Source: Hymenobacter ginkgonis
Lineage (GTDB): Bacteria; Bacteroidota; Bacteroidia; Cytophagales; Hymenobacteraceae
Assembly: GCF_009755225.1 (NCBI RefSeq)
Contig: NZ_WQKZ01000007.1
Coordinates: 99,565-163,564, forward strand
Length of the DNA stretch: 64,000 bases
Direction: 5' to 3'
Positions 17,599-25,722 of this stretch are shown one piece after another (within the stretch, counting starts at the first letter, position 1; every line of letters starts with the position of its first letter). The position numbers and the translations under genes were made by a program. The notes beneath the pieces are model-generated. The model was given only the letters and a program-made list of their open reading frames with translations, was not told the DNA's origin and ran no database searches.

Positions 17599-18310
17599 TG
17601 ATGAAGTAGTAGTAGTGGGAAAGTAGACTAATAAGCAGCGGACCAGTAAGCACGAATCGACTTGGCGCGGGGCCGAATGAGCAGCATCTGTTGGCGTCGT
17701 AGCCGAAGGGGGATGAGGCTGACCACGCGCTTGAATGGATGGGCGGCCAAATCAGCGCGTGAGCTCGCCATCTGCCCCCGGTAGGAGGTAGATACCCCAG
17801 GCCGCCGCTACCCCCACGCAGTGGAATATTTTATTCTAAGGCGAGAGAAGTCGTCTTTTTAAAGACGCCAAGCAGCAATTGCGATTGAGAACAATTGCTT
17901 GGCTGTCAACACATTATTTGTTAATAAACAAATCTTGAAGAGGATTATAAAGCGTGACGTGGGGGTAGCGGCCGCCTCACGTCTCTTCATTCCGCACCGT
18001 CACTCGTGCGATTCGGCGTCGTGCTCAACCGGCAGAGCCCATCGGGAGCATTTCACGATTTCACTCTTCTTCCTTCCTTTGGCAATGGCGACTAACTCGG
18101 AAATGAATCGGAAAGGATTCCTGCAACTCTTTGGGCGCGGCGCGGCTTTCATACTGGCTTCGCTTGCCCTGCACATCCCCGAAAATGGCCGCCAACCGAA
18201 TATTCATCCGGCTAGGCATTGGCTTGCGCCGGGCCGAGGCCGCTGCATCATTGGGCCTGTTGGCTAGCGTAAGTAAGTAGCTGGAAATAAAAAATTTACT
18301 TTCTTTTTCT
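17599..18310. other. Intergenic region between divergent redox genes
   Basis: About 700 bases without an intact gene. A short forward frame at 18085-18267 looks like the start of a Rieske-type protein (see that entry). The pyrimidine-rich leader at 18295-18329 should hold the promoter of the thioredoxin-ApbE operon. Similar sequence blocks ACCCC(C/T)ACGCAG ... TTTTATTCTAA occur at about 16336-16366 and 17810-17840, on both sides of the peroxidase gene. Confidence 0.45.
18085..18267 (+). pseudogene. Possible Rieske-type N-terminal fragment
   Basis: Within this frame MNRKGFLQLFGRGAAFILAS resembles the start of Bacteroidota Rieske (2Fe-2S) lipoproteins, which begin MNRKxFLxxxGxGAAF. The expected lipobox Cys and both iron-sulphur motifs are missing, and the frame turns into unrelated sequence before stopping at 18267. 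It is best read as a remnant; a chance match cannot be excluded. Confidence 0.3.
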
Positions 18311-18784
18311 TTGGTAATTATGCGCGTATTTGCCCTTCCTCTCCTAGCGCTGTTGTTCGCTGGCCGCGTGGTGGCGCCAGCCCCCACCCCGGTCTGGACC
18401 GCGGACCTCGCTGCCGCCCTGGCGCAGGCCAAAGCCATCCAAAAACCGGTGCTGGCCGTGTTTTCGGGCTCCGACTGGTGCAAGCCCTGCATGATGCTCA
18501 AACAGGAGGTGTTCGACCAGCCCGAATTTGCGCAGTACGCTCAGGATAAGTTCGTACTGGCCCGCTTCGACTTCCCGCGCAACAAGAAAAACCGCCTCGA
18601 CCCGGCCCAAACCAAGCGCAACGAGGAAGCCGCTGCCCAACTCAACCGGGAGGGCGCGTTTCCGGCCGTGGTGCTGCTCTCGCCCGAGGGTAAGGTGCTG
18701 GCGCGCACCGGCTACCGCCCCGGCGGCGTCACCGCTTACGACGCCTACCTGAGCGAGCTGCTCGCTAAAAATAAGGGCCGATGA
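18311..18784 (+). CDS. Thioredoxin-family periplasmic protein
   Basis: A 157-residue exported thiol-disulphide protein. The signal peptide is about residues 1-20 (MRVFALPLLALLFAGRVVAP). The redox motif is WCKPC (Cys54 and Cys57) in VLAVFSGSDWCKPCMMLKQE, the layout of the DUF255/thioredoxin_7 group. The cis-Pro region is GAFPAVVLLSPEGKVLARTG. It would keep partner thiols reduced or transfer electrons outside the cytoplasm. The stop codon overlaps the next start (ATGA at 18781), so it is translationally coupled to ApbE, and the set continues with DUF4266 and DUF3570 genes. Confidence 0.92.
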   Translation: MVIMRVFALPLLALLFAGRVVAPAPTPVWTADLAAALAQAKAIQKPVLAVFSGSDWCKPCMMLKQEVFDQPEFAQYAQDKFVLARFDFPRNKKNRLDPAQTKRNEEAAAQLNREGAFPAVVLLSPEGKVLARTGYRPGGVTAYDAYLSELLAKNKGR

Positions 18785-19875
18785 ACCGTACTTCTGCCTC
18801 TGGTTGGCTGCCCCGGCTGCTGGGCGCGGCCCTGCTGCTAGCCCTGCTGATGCTGCTGGGGACCACCCGGCTGGCGGCGCAGCCCCACGCCCCGCGTCCC
18901 ACCCGCGCCTACACGCGTAGCGCCCACCTGATGGGCTCGCACTTCACGTTCACGGCCGTGTCCGACGACGACTCGCTGGCCTGGCAGGCCCTGCGTGCCG
19001 GCCTGCGCGAAACCCAGCGCATCGACCACCTCTTTTCCTACTGGGATTCGACCTCGCAGGTGGTCAAAATCAACCGGCTGGCGGGTATCCGGCCGGTGGT
19101 GGTCGACCAGGAAGTGTACGACCTCATCGAACGAACACTCAAGATTTCGCAGCTCAGCGGCGGGGCGTTTGATATCACGTTTGCCAGCAGCGACAAGATT
19201 TATCAGTTTGATAGGCAAGACCATGCCCGCCTGCCCGATTCGGCCACGGTGCGCAATTCGGTGCGACGCATTGGCTGGCAAAAGGTGCAGTTAGACGTGG
19301 CCACGCACTCGGTGTATTTGCCCGAAAAAGGCATGCGCATCAACTTGGCGGGCATCCTGCAGGGCTACGGCGTGCGCCGGGCCGAGCAGCTTATGAAGCA
19401 GATGGGCATTGCCGGGGGCCTCATCAACGGCTCGGGCGATGTGTACTGCTGGGGCAAGCAGGCCGACGGCAGCGCCTGGCGCATCGCCATCGGCGACCCG
19501 GCCCGGCCGCACAGCGTGTCGTCGTGGCTGACGGTGAGCGACCTGGCCGTGGTGACGGCCGGCAACTACGAGCAGTACTTCACGGTGGCGGGTAAGTACT
19601 ACGGCCACATCATCAACCCGCACACCGGCTACCCGGCCACCGGGCTGCGCTCGGTCACCGTCATTTGCCCCGACGTGGAGCTGGCCGATGCCCTCGACGA
19701 TGCCGTGTTCGTGCTGGGCCCGGCAGAAGGGCTAGCGATGATAAACCGCCTCAAGGGCGTGGACGCCACCGTAATTACTGACGATGGCCAAACGCTGGTT
19801 TCCAAGGGAATGCAGCTCAATCCGTACCACAGCGCCGCCCCCGTTGGCGCGCCCGTTACTGCTGCCAAGCCATGA
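18781..19875 (+). CDS. apbE: ApbE-family FAD:protein FMN transferase
   Basis: A 364-residue periplasmic enzyme that attaches FMN from FAD to Ser/Thr of target proteins, with Mg2+. The signal segment LLGAALLLALLMLLGTTRLA is followed by the family core: GSHFTFTAV, SGGAFDITFAS, GGLINGSGDVYCWG, TAGNYEQYF, YYGHIINPHTGYPATGL. Deviations are visible. The usual DLGGIAKG is NLAGILQG, and the metal-site stretch usually written ADALATA is ADALDDA, so the conserved Thr is Asp. The fold is clear, but activity or specificity may differ. It overlaps the thioredoxin gene by 4 bases and is followed by the DUF4266 lipoprotein. Confidence 0.92.
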   Translation: MNRTSASGWLPRLLGAALLLALLMLLGTTRLAAQPHAPRPTRAYTRSAHLMGSHFTFTAVSDDDSLAWQALRAGLRETQRIDHLFSYWDSTSQVVKINRLAGIRPVVVDQEVYDLIERTLKISQLSGGAFDITFASSDKIYQFDRQDHARLPDSATVRNSVRRIGWQKVQLDVATHSVYLPEKGMRINLAGILQGYGVRRAEQLMKQMGIAGGLINGSGDVYCWGKQADGSAWRIAIGDPARPHSVSSWLTVSDLAVVTAGNYEQYFTVAGKYYGHIINPHTGYPATGLRSVTVICPDVELADALDDAVFVLGPAEGLAMINRLKGVDATVITDDGQTLVSKGMQLNPYHSAAPVGAPVTAAKP

Positions 19876-20051
19876 GTTTCTTATCTGGACTACTCCACGC
19901 CCACCTGGCGGACGAATGGGGCGCGCACTGGCCGCGCGTGAGTTTTGGCCCTGCCCAGGACCGGTTACCGGCTGCCCACGGGCTACCCAATTTTCCTCAT
20001 TGCTCACCTCGTTGCCGCGTCAGTGAGCGCGGCCATTTTCGCCACTTAGTC

Positions 20052-20276
20052 ATGACTCTTCCCCTTTTCCTGCGCCGCCCGCTACTGCTAGCCAGCGTGG
20101 CCGCCTTACCCGGCTGCGTGTCGGTGGCCGCCTACCAAAAAGCCTACCTCAACGACGAGGACATGAAGCTGGCCACCAAGAAAGTCGAAACCCCGGAAGT
20201 CAACTTTGAGAGCTACCGCGAAGGGGCCGGCGGGGCCAACGGGGGCAAGGTGGGCGGGGGCTGCGGCTGCAACTAG
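20052..20276 (+). CDS. DUF4266 small lipoprotein
   Basis: A 74-residue lipoprotein when started at the ATG at 20052, which places LLLASVAALPGC as a lipobox signal. An upstream in-frame ATG at 19872 overlaps the apbE stop but would bury the signal. The mature peptide matches DUF4266: YQKAYLNDEDM, then E-rich spacer, SYREGAGGANGGKVGGG and a terminal CGCN. The two closing cysteines in a Gly-rich tail could bind metal or a cofactor, or exchange disulphides with the thioredoxin encoded upstream. It sits between apbE and DUF3570, the usual company of this family. Confidence 0.85.
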   Translation: MTLPLFLRRPLLLASVAALPGCVSVAAYQKAYLNDEDMKLATKKVETPEVNFESYREGAGGANGGKVGGGCGCN

Positions 20277-20309
20277 CCTTTTGTTTATCAGACCACTACT
20301 CGCTTATTC

Positions 20310-21599
20310 ATGAGATTTTTACTAGCCGCTGGCCTCGCGCTGGCGCTACCCGTGGCGGCCCTGGCCCAGGGCACGCCCACCCCCAATCGCCTCGACGGCT
20401 CGGGCCTGCCCGCCACGACCCTGGCGGCGCACCCTACCCCCGCCTCGGTGGGCGAAACCGACGTGGATTTCATTAGCAGCTACTACCAGCAAAACGGCGA
20501 CCACGGGGCCGTGGAGGGCGGCGTTGGCACGCAGCACCTCACCGACGTGGCGCCCACCATCATCCTGAACGTGCCCCTCGATTCGGTGGCCCGCCTTACC
20601 GCCAACGTAGGCTTCGACTACTACGCCTCGGCCTCGACCGACCGCATCGACCAGGTGTTGTCCTCGCCCTCGTCGCACGATGTGCGCTACCATCTCGACC
20701 TGGGCTATGCGCGCACCCTAAAGGACAAGCGCACCATTCTGAGCATCGGCGGCGGGGCTTCCAAGGAATATGACTACCAGTCGTTTAATATCGCCGGCTC
20801 CTGGACCCACGGCTCGCGCGACGGCAACCGCGAGCTGAGCGTCTCGGGGCAGGTGTACCTCGACCAGGTGACGCTGATTTTGCCCGTCGAGCTGCGCACC
20901 AGCGCCACGGGCACCGGCAATCAGGCCCACGGCTCGGGCTTCGACAACCGCCAGAGCTACAACCTGAACATCGTGTACTCCCAGGTCATCAGCAAGCGCC
21001 TGCAGCTGGCCGTGAGCACCGAGCTGGTGAGCCAGCAAGGGCTGCTGAGCACGCCGTTTCACCGGGTCTATTTCTACAACAGCAGCCCTGCGCTGGGCAC
21101 ACCCGGCACGCTGGGCACCGCCAAAACCGAGCTGCTGCCCCGCCTGCGCAACAAGTATCCCGTGGGCCTACGCCTGAACTACTACGCCACCGACCTGGTG
21201 CAGGTGCGCGGCTTCTACCGCTTCTACAACGACAATTTTGGCATCCGGGCCCACACCTTCGAGCTGGAAGCGCCGGTGAAGGTGTCGCCGTTTTTCACGC
21301 TCTACCCTTTCTACCGCTACCATACCCAGACGGCCTCGACCTACTTCGCGCCCTACCTCACCCATTCAATTACGGATGAGTACTACACCTCCGACTACGA
21401 CCTGTCGGCCTTCACGGCCCAGAAGCTGGGGCTCGGCTTTCGCTACGCGCCGCTTTATGGGCTGGGCCGGTTTAAAACGCCTTTCGGCGGCCGGGTCGCC
21501 AAGTTCAAGTCGCTGGATTTGCGCTACGGCCACTACTGGCAAACGACGGGCCTCACGGCCAATATCGTGAGCGTCGACCTGGGCTTCACCATGCCCTAG
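20310..21599 (+). CDS. DUF3570 outer-membrane beta-barrel protein
   Basis: A 429-residue protein with a signal peptide (MRFLLAAGLALALPVAALAQ) and a barrel-like mature part. Alternating strands such as YHLDLGYARTLKDKRTILSI, GFDNRQSYNLNIVYSQVIS and GLRLNYYATDLVQVRGFYRF run throughout, and it ends with a strand carrying a hydrophobic C-terminus (VDLGFTMP). The ETDVDFISSYYQQNGDHGAV segment near the N-terminus is typical of DUF3570. It is the last gene of the thioredoxin-ApbE-DUF4266-DUF3570 operon, 33 bases after DUF4266. An outer-membrane conduit or anchor for the small lipoprotein is a reasonable guess; no function has been shown in sequence. Confidence 0.9.
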   Translation: MRFLLAAGLALALPVAALAQGTPTPNRLDGSGLPATTLAAHPTPASVGETDVDFISSYYQQNGDHGAVEGGVGTQHLTDVAPTIILNVPLDSVARLTANVGFDYYASASTDRIDQVLSSPSSHDVRYHLDLGYARTLKDKRTILSIGGGASKEYDYQSFNIAGSWTHGSRDGNRELSVSGQVYLDQVTLILPVELRTSATGTGNQAHGSGFDNRQSYNLNIVYSQVISKRLQLAVSTELVSQQGLLSTPFHRVYFYNSSPALGTPGTLGTAKTELLPRLRNKYPVGLRLNYYATDLVQVRGFYRFYNDNFGIRAHTFELEAPVKVSPFFTLYPFYRYHTQTASTYFAPYLTHSITDEYYTSDYDLSAFTAQKLGLGFRYAPLYGLGRFKTPFGGRVAKFKSLDLRYGHYWQTTGLTANIVSVDLGFTMP

Positions 21600-21797
21600 G
21601 CTGGCTTTTTCCTAGTGCAGCGCATTGGGCGTAATACGATGAATGGCAGGCTACGGCGGCAATTAGTCGGGATTAGTCGAGAAGCACGCGGGGAGGGTAA
21701 GAATACCCCATAGTTTTATTCGCTGCCAGCAAGAATACCTCCATCAGCTGCGTGCTGAAAGCCCACCCACTTACCTACTGTCTTGCGCTCCGTTAGT

Positions 21798-22940
21798 ATG
21801 AATAAAATCTTCTACTTCCCCCTAGGCCTAGCCTGCGCCGCTGCCGGATGGCTCACCCTGACCTCAGCCCACCCCGCGCCGCCGCGGCATTCGCCCGACA
21901 CGGTGGCCCCCACGCCACCCTCCCCGGAAACCCAGACGAAAGCCACCGTGGCAGCGGCCATAGCTTTTCTGAACACGCTCAGCACCGAGCAGCGGGGGAA
22001 AGTGCAGTTTGCCTTTGCGCCGCAAGCAACAGCCTCGGCCGCCAAGTTCAAGGGCGGCATGGGCGGGCGCATGACTTTCCTGGGAGAGCAGTACGGGCAG
22101 GCCGTGTGGTCAAATTTCCCCGTTAGCGACGTGGCGCGGCCGGGGGTGCAGCTCGGTAGCCTCAGTGCCCCGCAGCGCGCGGCGGCCATGCACCTGCTGC
22201 AAGTGCTCCTCAGCCCGATGGGCTATCAGAAGGTGCTGGCCATCATGGGCTCCGACCAAGCGTTGGCCGACGGGGGCACCAATTATGCCTCCGGCAAGGA
22301 CGTGTACACGCTGGGGCTATTTGGAACGCCGAGCGCCACCGCCCCCTGGCTGGTGCAGTTTGGCGGGCACCACCTGGGGCTTAATGTGCTGATTGCCGGC
22401 ACGCACGGCGTGCTCACGCCTACGCTAACCGGCGCGCAGCCCGCTGTGTACCAAAGCGAGGGCAAAACGGTGCGCGTGCTGGCCCAAGAAAACGACAAGG
22501 CCTTTGCCCTGCTCGACGCGCTCGATGCGACGCAGCGCAAAAAAGCCCTCCTGACCTACGAGGTGCGCGACCTCGTGCTCGGGCCCGGCCACGACGGCGA
22601 AACCATCGTGCCCGAAGGCCTGAAAGGCTCCGACATGACGGCCCCGCAGCGAGCCCTGCTGTTCGACCTGATGGGCGAGTGGGCCGGCATCATCCAGGAG
22701 AGCTACCAGCAGGCGCGCCTTACCGAGCTGAAGGCCGGGCTGAACGATACCTACTTTGCCTGGAGCGGCCCGCTCTCGCACGCGCCGGGCCGCAACGGCA
22801 CTTCGTACTACCGCATTCAGGGGCCGAAGGTGGTGATTGAGTTCTCACCCCAGGGTGTGGGCGGCGACCCCAGCATGCATGTGCACACCATCTACCGCGA
22901 CCCCACCAACGAGTACGGCCACGCCTACACGAGCCGATGA
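21798..22940 (+). CDS. DUF3500 domain protein
   Basis: A 380-residue exported protein (ATG at 21798; the frame is open five codons upstream from a TTG). A signal peptide MNKIFYFPLGLACAAAGWLT precedes the DUF3500 domain: AIAFLNTLSTEQRGKVQFAF, VWSNFPVSDVARPGVQLGSL, QALADGGTNYASGKDVYTLG, LVQFGGHHLGLNVLI, and a C-terminal ISO-like segment with MHVHTIYRDPTNEYG. The His-rich GGHH and HVH patterns suggest a metal site. It is the intact counterpart of the dead copy at 6190-6888. It overlaps the HupE gene by 4 bases (ATGA), so the two are probably one unit. Confidence 0.9.
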   Translation: MNKIFYFPLGLACAAAGWLTLTSAHPAPPRHSPDTVAPTPPSPETQTKATVAAAIAFLNTLSTEQRGKVQFAFAPQATASAAKFKGGMGGRMTFLGEQYGQAVWSNFPVSDVARPGVQLGSLSAPQRAAAMHLLQVLLSPMGYQKVLAIMGSDQALADGGTNYASGKDVYTLGLFGTPSATAPWLVQFGGHHLGLNVLIAGTHGVLTPTLTGAQPAVYQSEGKTVRVLAQENDKAFALLDALDATQRKKALLTYEVRDLVLGPGHDGETIVPEGLKGSDMTAPQRALLFDLMGEWAGIIQESYQQARLTELKAGLNDTYFAWSGPLSHAPGRNGTSYYRIQGPKVVIEFSPQGVGGDPSMHVHTIYRDPTNEYGHAYTSR

Positions 22941-24121
22941 ACGCGCGCTGGCTGCTCCTGTTGCTGGTAGCTATGCTGGCGGGGCTAGCCCCGCCGGCCA
23001 GCGCGCACCGGCTCAACGAGTATTTGCAAGCCACGACCATTGCGCTGGCCCCCGACCACCTCACGCTGCACCTGCGCCTGACGCCGGGCACCGATGTGGC
23101 CCCGCAGGTGCTGGCCGGCCTCGATGCCAACCACGACGGCCAGCTCTCGCCCGCCGAGCAGCGCGCCTACGCCGCCCGCGTGCAGCACGACCTCGCGCTC
23201 ACGCTCGACGGCCAGCCCGCCTCGCTGCGGCTGGTAGATGCGGCTTTTCCATCACCCCAGCAGCTCGTAGCCGGGCTGGGCGATATGCAGCTCACCTTCG
23301 AGGCCACGGTGCCGGCCGGCCACTCCCCGCATCACCTCGTCTTCGTCAATCAGCACCAGCCGGCCCTGGCCGCCTATCTCGTCAATTGCCTGCTGCCGCG
23401 CCAAGCCGGCTTGCAGGTAGTAAGCCAAAATCGCAACTACTTGCAGTCGCGCTACGAGCTGACGTTCAGCACCGCTAGCGTAATGACGGCTGGGGCCGCC
23501 GCTACGCCCGCCAGCCTGCACCGCGCCGACCAGCGGGCGCTGGTGGCCACCTATTTTGGGCACGGCGTGCGGCACATTCTGACAGGTTACGACCACCTGC
23601 TGTTCCTGGGGGCGCTGGTGCTGGGAGCCGCCAGCTTGTGGGAACTGGTGAAGGTGGTCACGGCCTTCACGCTGGCGCACACCCTCACGCTGACCCTGGC
23701 GGCCTACCAGCTGGTGCGGGTACCCTCAGGGCTGGTGGAGGTACTGATTGCCGCCAGCATTGTGGTCGTGGCCGTCCAAAATGTGAATTGGCCCGGCGCA
23801 GCCAGGGGGCCTAGCCGCCTGCTCATGGCTTTCGCCTTTGGGCTGGTGCACGGGCTGGGATTTGCCAGCGGGCTGCTCGCGCTGCTACACCAGCTGCCGC
23901 GCGAAGTACTGCTGCTGGCCCTGCTCGGCTTTAGCCTGGGCCTGGAAGCCGGGCAGCAAGTGGTGCTGCTGCCGTTGTTTGGCCTGCGGCGGCTTATCAG
24001 CCAGCGGCCGCAAGGGGCTGGCCAGCTTGTGCCCTCCCCGGTTTGGCAGCGCGTGGGGTCGTTAAGCATCGCCCTGGCCGGCTTGTACTACCTCGGCCAA
24101 GCCGTCGTGGCTGTTTTGTGA
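22937..24121 (+). CDS. HupE/UreJ-family membrane protein with EF-hand-like segment
   Basis: A 394-residue protein. The signal (LLLLLVAMLAGLAPPASA) is followed by HRLNEYLQATTIALAPDHLT and a periplasmic domain of about 180 residues containing a calcium-binding-like loop DANHDGQLSPAE. The C-terminal half has six or seven transmembrane helices of the HupE/UreJ type, starting GVRHILTGYDHLLFLGALVL (the conserved G.DH.LF motif), then FTLAHTLTLTLAA and FGLVHGLGFASG. The family is linked to nickel/cobalt uptake or to unknown export. The fused periplasmic domain and EF-hand are common in Bacteroidota versions. Coupled to the DUF3500 gene upstream. Confidence 0.9.
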   Translation: MNARWLLLLLVAMLAGLAPPASAHRLNEYLQATTIALAPDHLTLHLRLTPGTDVAPQVLAGLDANHDGQLSPAEQRAYAARVQHDLALTLDGQPASLRLVDAAFPSPQQLVAGLGDMQLTFEATVPAGHSPHHLVFVNQHQPALAAYLVNCLLPRQAGLQVVSQNRNYLQSRYELTFSTASVMTAGAAATPASLHRADQRALVATYFGHGVRHILTGYDHLLFLGALVLGAASLWELVKVVTAFTLAHTLTLTLAAYQLVRVPSGLVEVLIAASIVVVAVQNVNWPGAARGPSRLLMAFAFGLVHGLGFASGLLALLHQLPREVLLLALLGFSLGLEAGQQVVLLPLFGLRRLISQRPQGAGQLVPSPVWQRVGSLSIALAGLYYLGQAVVAVL

Positions 24122-24192
24122 GGTATTTTCTCACCCACTGAAGAAAGTAGATAACTTGCCCCCGTGTCGTTTTAATCAGTAGATTTTTCAAC

Positions 24193-25722
24193 ATGACCAA
24201 CGTGTTTTCCCCGCGCCCGGCCCGGGCGCTCCTGCTGCTGGCGGTGCTCGGCAGCCTCGCCTTCTTGCCCCACCACGCCACCAAGCTCTACGTAGCCGAC
24301 TACGAAAACGTGCTGGGCACCTCCCTGGAAATCAAGCTGGCGGCCGAGGCCGACCAGCCTGCTGCCGCGGCCGAAGCCGCCGCGCTGCGGGAAGTAGACC
24401 ACCTGAATAAGATTCTTAGCGGCTACGACCAGGCCAGCGAATTCAGCCGGTGGCTCCGGGCCGGCAAGCAGCCGGTGGCCGTGTCGCCCGAGCTGTACGA
24501 AGTGCTCGCGCTTTTCGAGCAGTGGCGGGTACAGAGCCACGGTGCGCTCGATGCCTCGGCCGAAACCATCAGCCAGCTCTGGCGCACTGCTGCCAAGCAA
24601 AACCGGCGGCCCTCAGCGGCAGAAATTGCCGCGGCGGTGGCGGCCGTGCACCAGCAGCACTACGTGCTGAATGCGCAGAATCACACGGCCCAGCGCACCA
24701 GCGATGCGCCGTTAGTGCTCAACTCCTTTGCCAAAAGCTACATCCTCAGCAAAGCCGCCGAAGCGGCGCTGGCCACGCCCGGCGTGCGGGGTGTGGTCGT
24801 CAATATCGGCGGCGATATCCTGGTGCGCGGTGACCACGTGGAGCAGGTGCAGGTGAGCAACCCGCGGGCCGACGCCGAAAACGACCCGCCCATCGCGCAG
24901 CTGCACGTGCACGACAAAACCATCGCCACCAGCGGCAACTACCGGCGCGGCGAACGCATTGGCGGCCAATGGTACTCGCACATCGTGGACCCGCGCACCG
25001 GGCTGCCCGCCAGCGGCGTGCTCAGCGCCACCGTGGTCGCTGACCAGGCCACCGATGCCGGCGCGCTAGCCACGGCCCTCAACGTGCTGCCCCCGGCCGA
25101 GGGCCAGGCGCTGGTGGCCGCCGTGCCGGGGGCCGAATACCTGCTGCTCACGGCCGATGGCCGGCGCCTGGAAAGTGCCGGCTGGAAAAACCTGGCGCTG
25201 CCCGCCGCGCCGGCCGCCGCCAAAAAGCCGGTAGCCGTGACCAAAGACAAGCCCTGGGATGCGCAGTACGAAGTCGCCATCAGCCTGGAACTGGCTACCA
25301 TGGAAGGCGTGCGGGTGCACCGCCCGTTCGTGGCCGTGTGGGTGGTGGACAAGCAGCAGAAGCCGGTGCGCCAGTTGGCTTTGTGGTACAACAAGCCCCG
25401 CTGGCTGCACGACATGAGCTTCTGGTACGCGGCCTATTACGACCAGTTTGCGGCGGGTAATAACAGCATCAGCTCGACCACCAGCGCTACCCGCTCGCCG
25501 GGCAAATACACCCTGAAGTGGGACGGCAAAGACGACAAGGGCGAGCTGGTGAGCCAGGGCACCTACACCGTGCTCATCGAAGTGGCCCGCGAGCACGGCA
25601 CGCACCAGTTGCTCAAGCAGGAGCTCGCCGGCAAGAAGCCCCAGCATTTCGACCTGCCGGCCAATGTAGAAGTAGCTTCGGCCGCCGTGGACTACCGCAA
25701 AAAAACGAATGAGACCAACTAA
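24193..25722 (+). CDS. ApbE-DUF2271 fusion protein
   Basis: A 509-residue exported protein combining an ApbE flavin transferase domain (about 35-325) with a C-terminal DUF2271 domain (about 350-500). ApbE features include GTSLEIKLAAEA, GALDASAETISQLW, VVVNIGGDILVRG, TSGNYRRGERIGGQWYSHIV and DPRTGLPASG. The metal-site stretch is DAGALATA, where the Asp of the usual ADALATA is Gly but the Thr is kept. DUF2271 shows YEVAISLELATMEGVRVHRP, WHDMSFWY-like aromatic patterns and SPGKYTLKWDGKDDKGELV. DUF2271 is found beside PepSY proteins and is thought to act in extracytosolic flavin redox chains. The downstream PepSY gene overlaps it by 14 bases. Confidence 0.92.
   Translation: MTNVFSPRPARALLLLAVLGSLAFLPHHATKLYVADYENVLGTSLEIKLAAEADQPAAAAEAAALREVDHLNKILSGYDQASEFSRWLRAGKQPVAVSPELYEVLALFEQWRVQSHGALDASAETISQLWRTAAKQNRRPSAAEIAAAVAAVHQQHYVLNAQNHTAQRTSDAPLVLNSFAKSYILSKAAEAALATPGVRGVVVNIGGDILVRGDHVEQVQVSNPRADAENDPPIAQLHVHDKTIATSGNYRRGERIGGQWYSHIVDPRTGLPASGVLSATVVADQATDAGALATALNVLPPAEGQALVAAVPGAEYLLLTADGRRLESAGWKNLALPAAPAAAKKPVAVTKDKPWDAQYEVAISLELATMEGVRVHRPFVAVWVVDKQQKPVRQLALWYNKPRWLHDMSFWYAAYYDQFAAGNNSISSTTSATRSPGKYTLKWDGKDDKGELVSQGTYTVLIEVAREHGTHQLLKQELAGKKPQHFDLPANVEVASAAVDYRKKTNETN

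Noticed and set aside
17899..18267. 122-codon frame upstream of the thioredoxin
   Set aside because: Only residues from 18085 resemble anything (a Rieske-type start), so the full frame was not called a gene.
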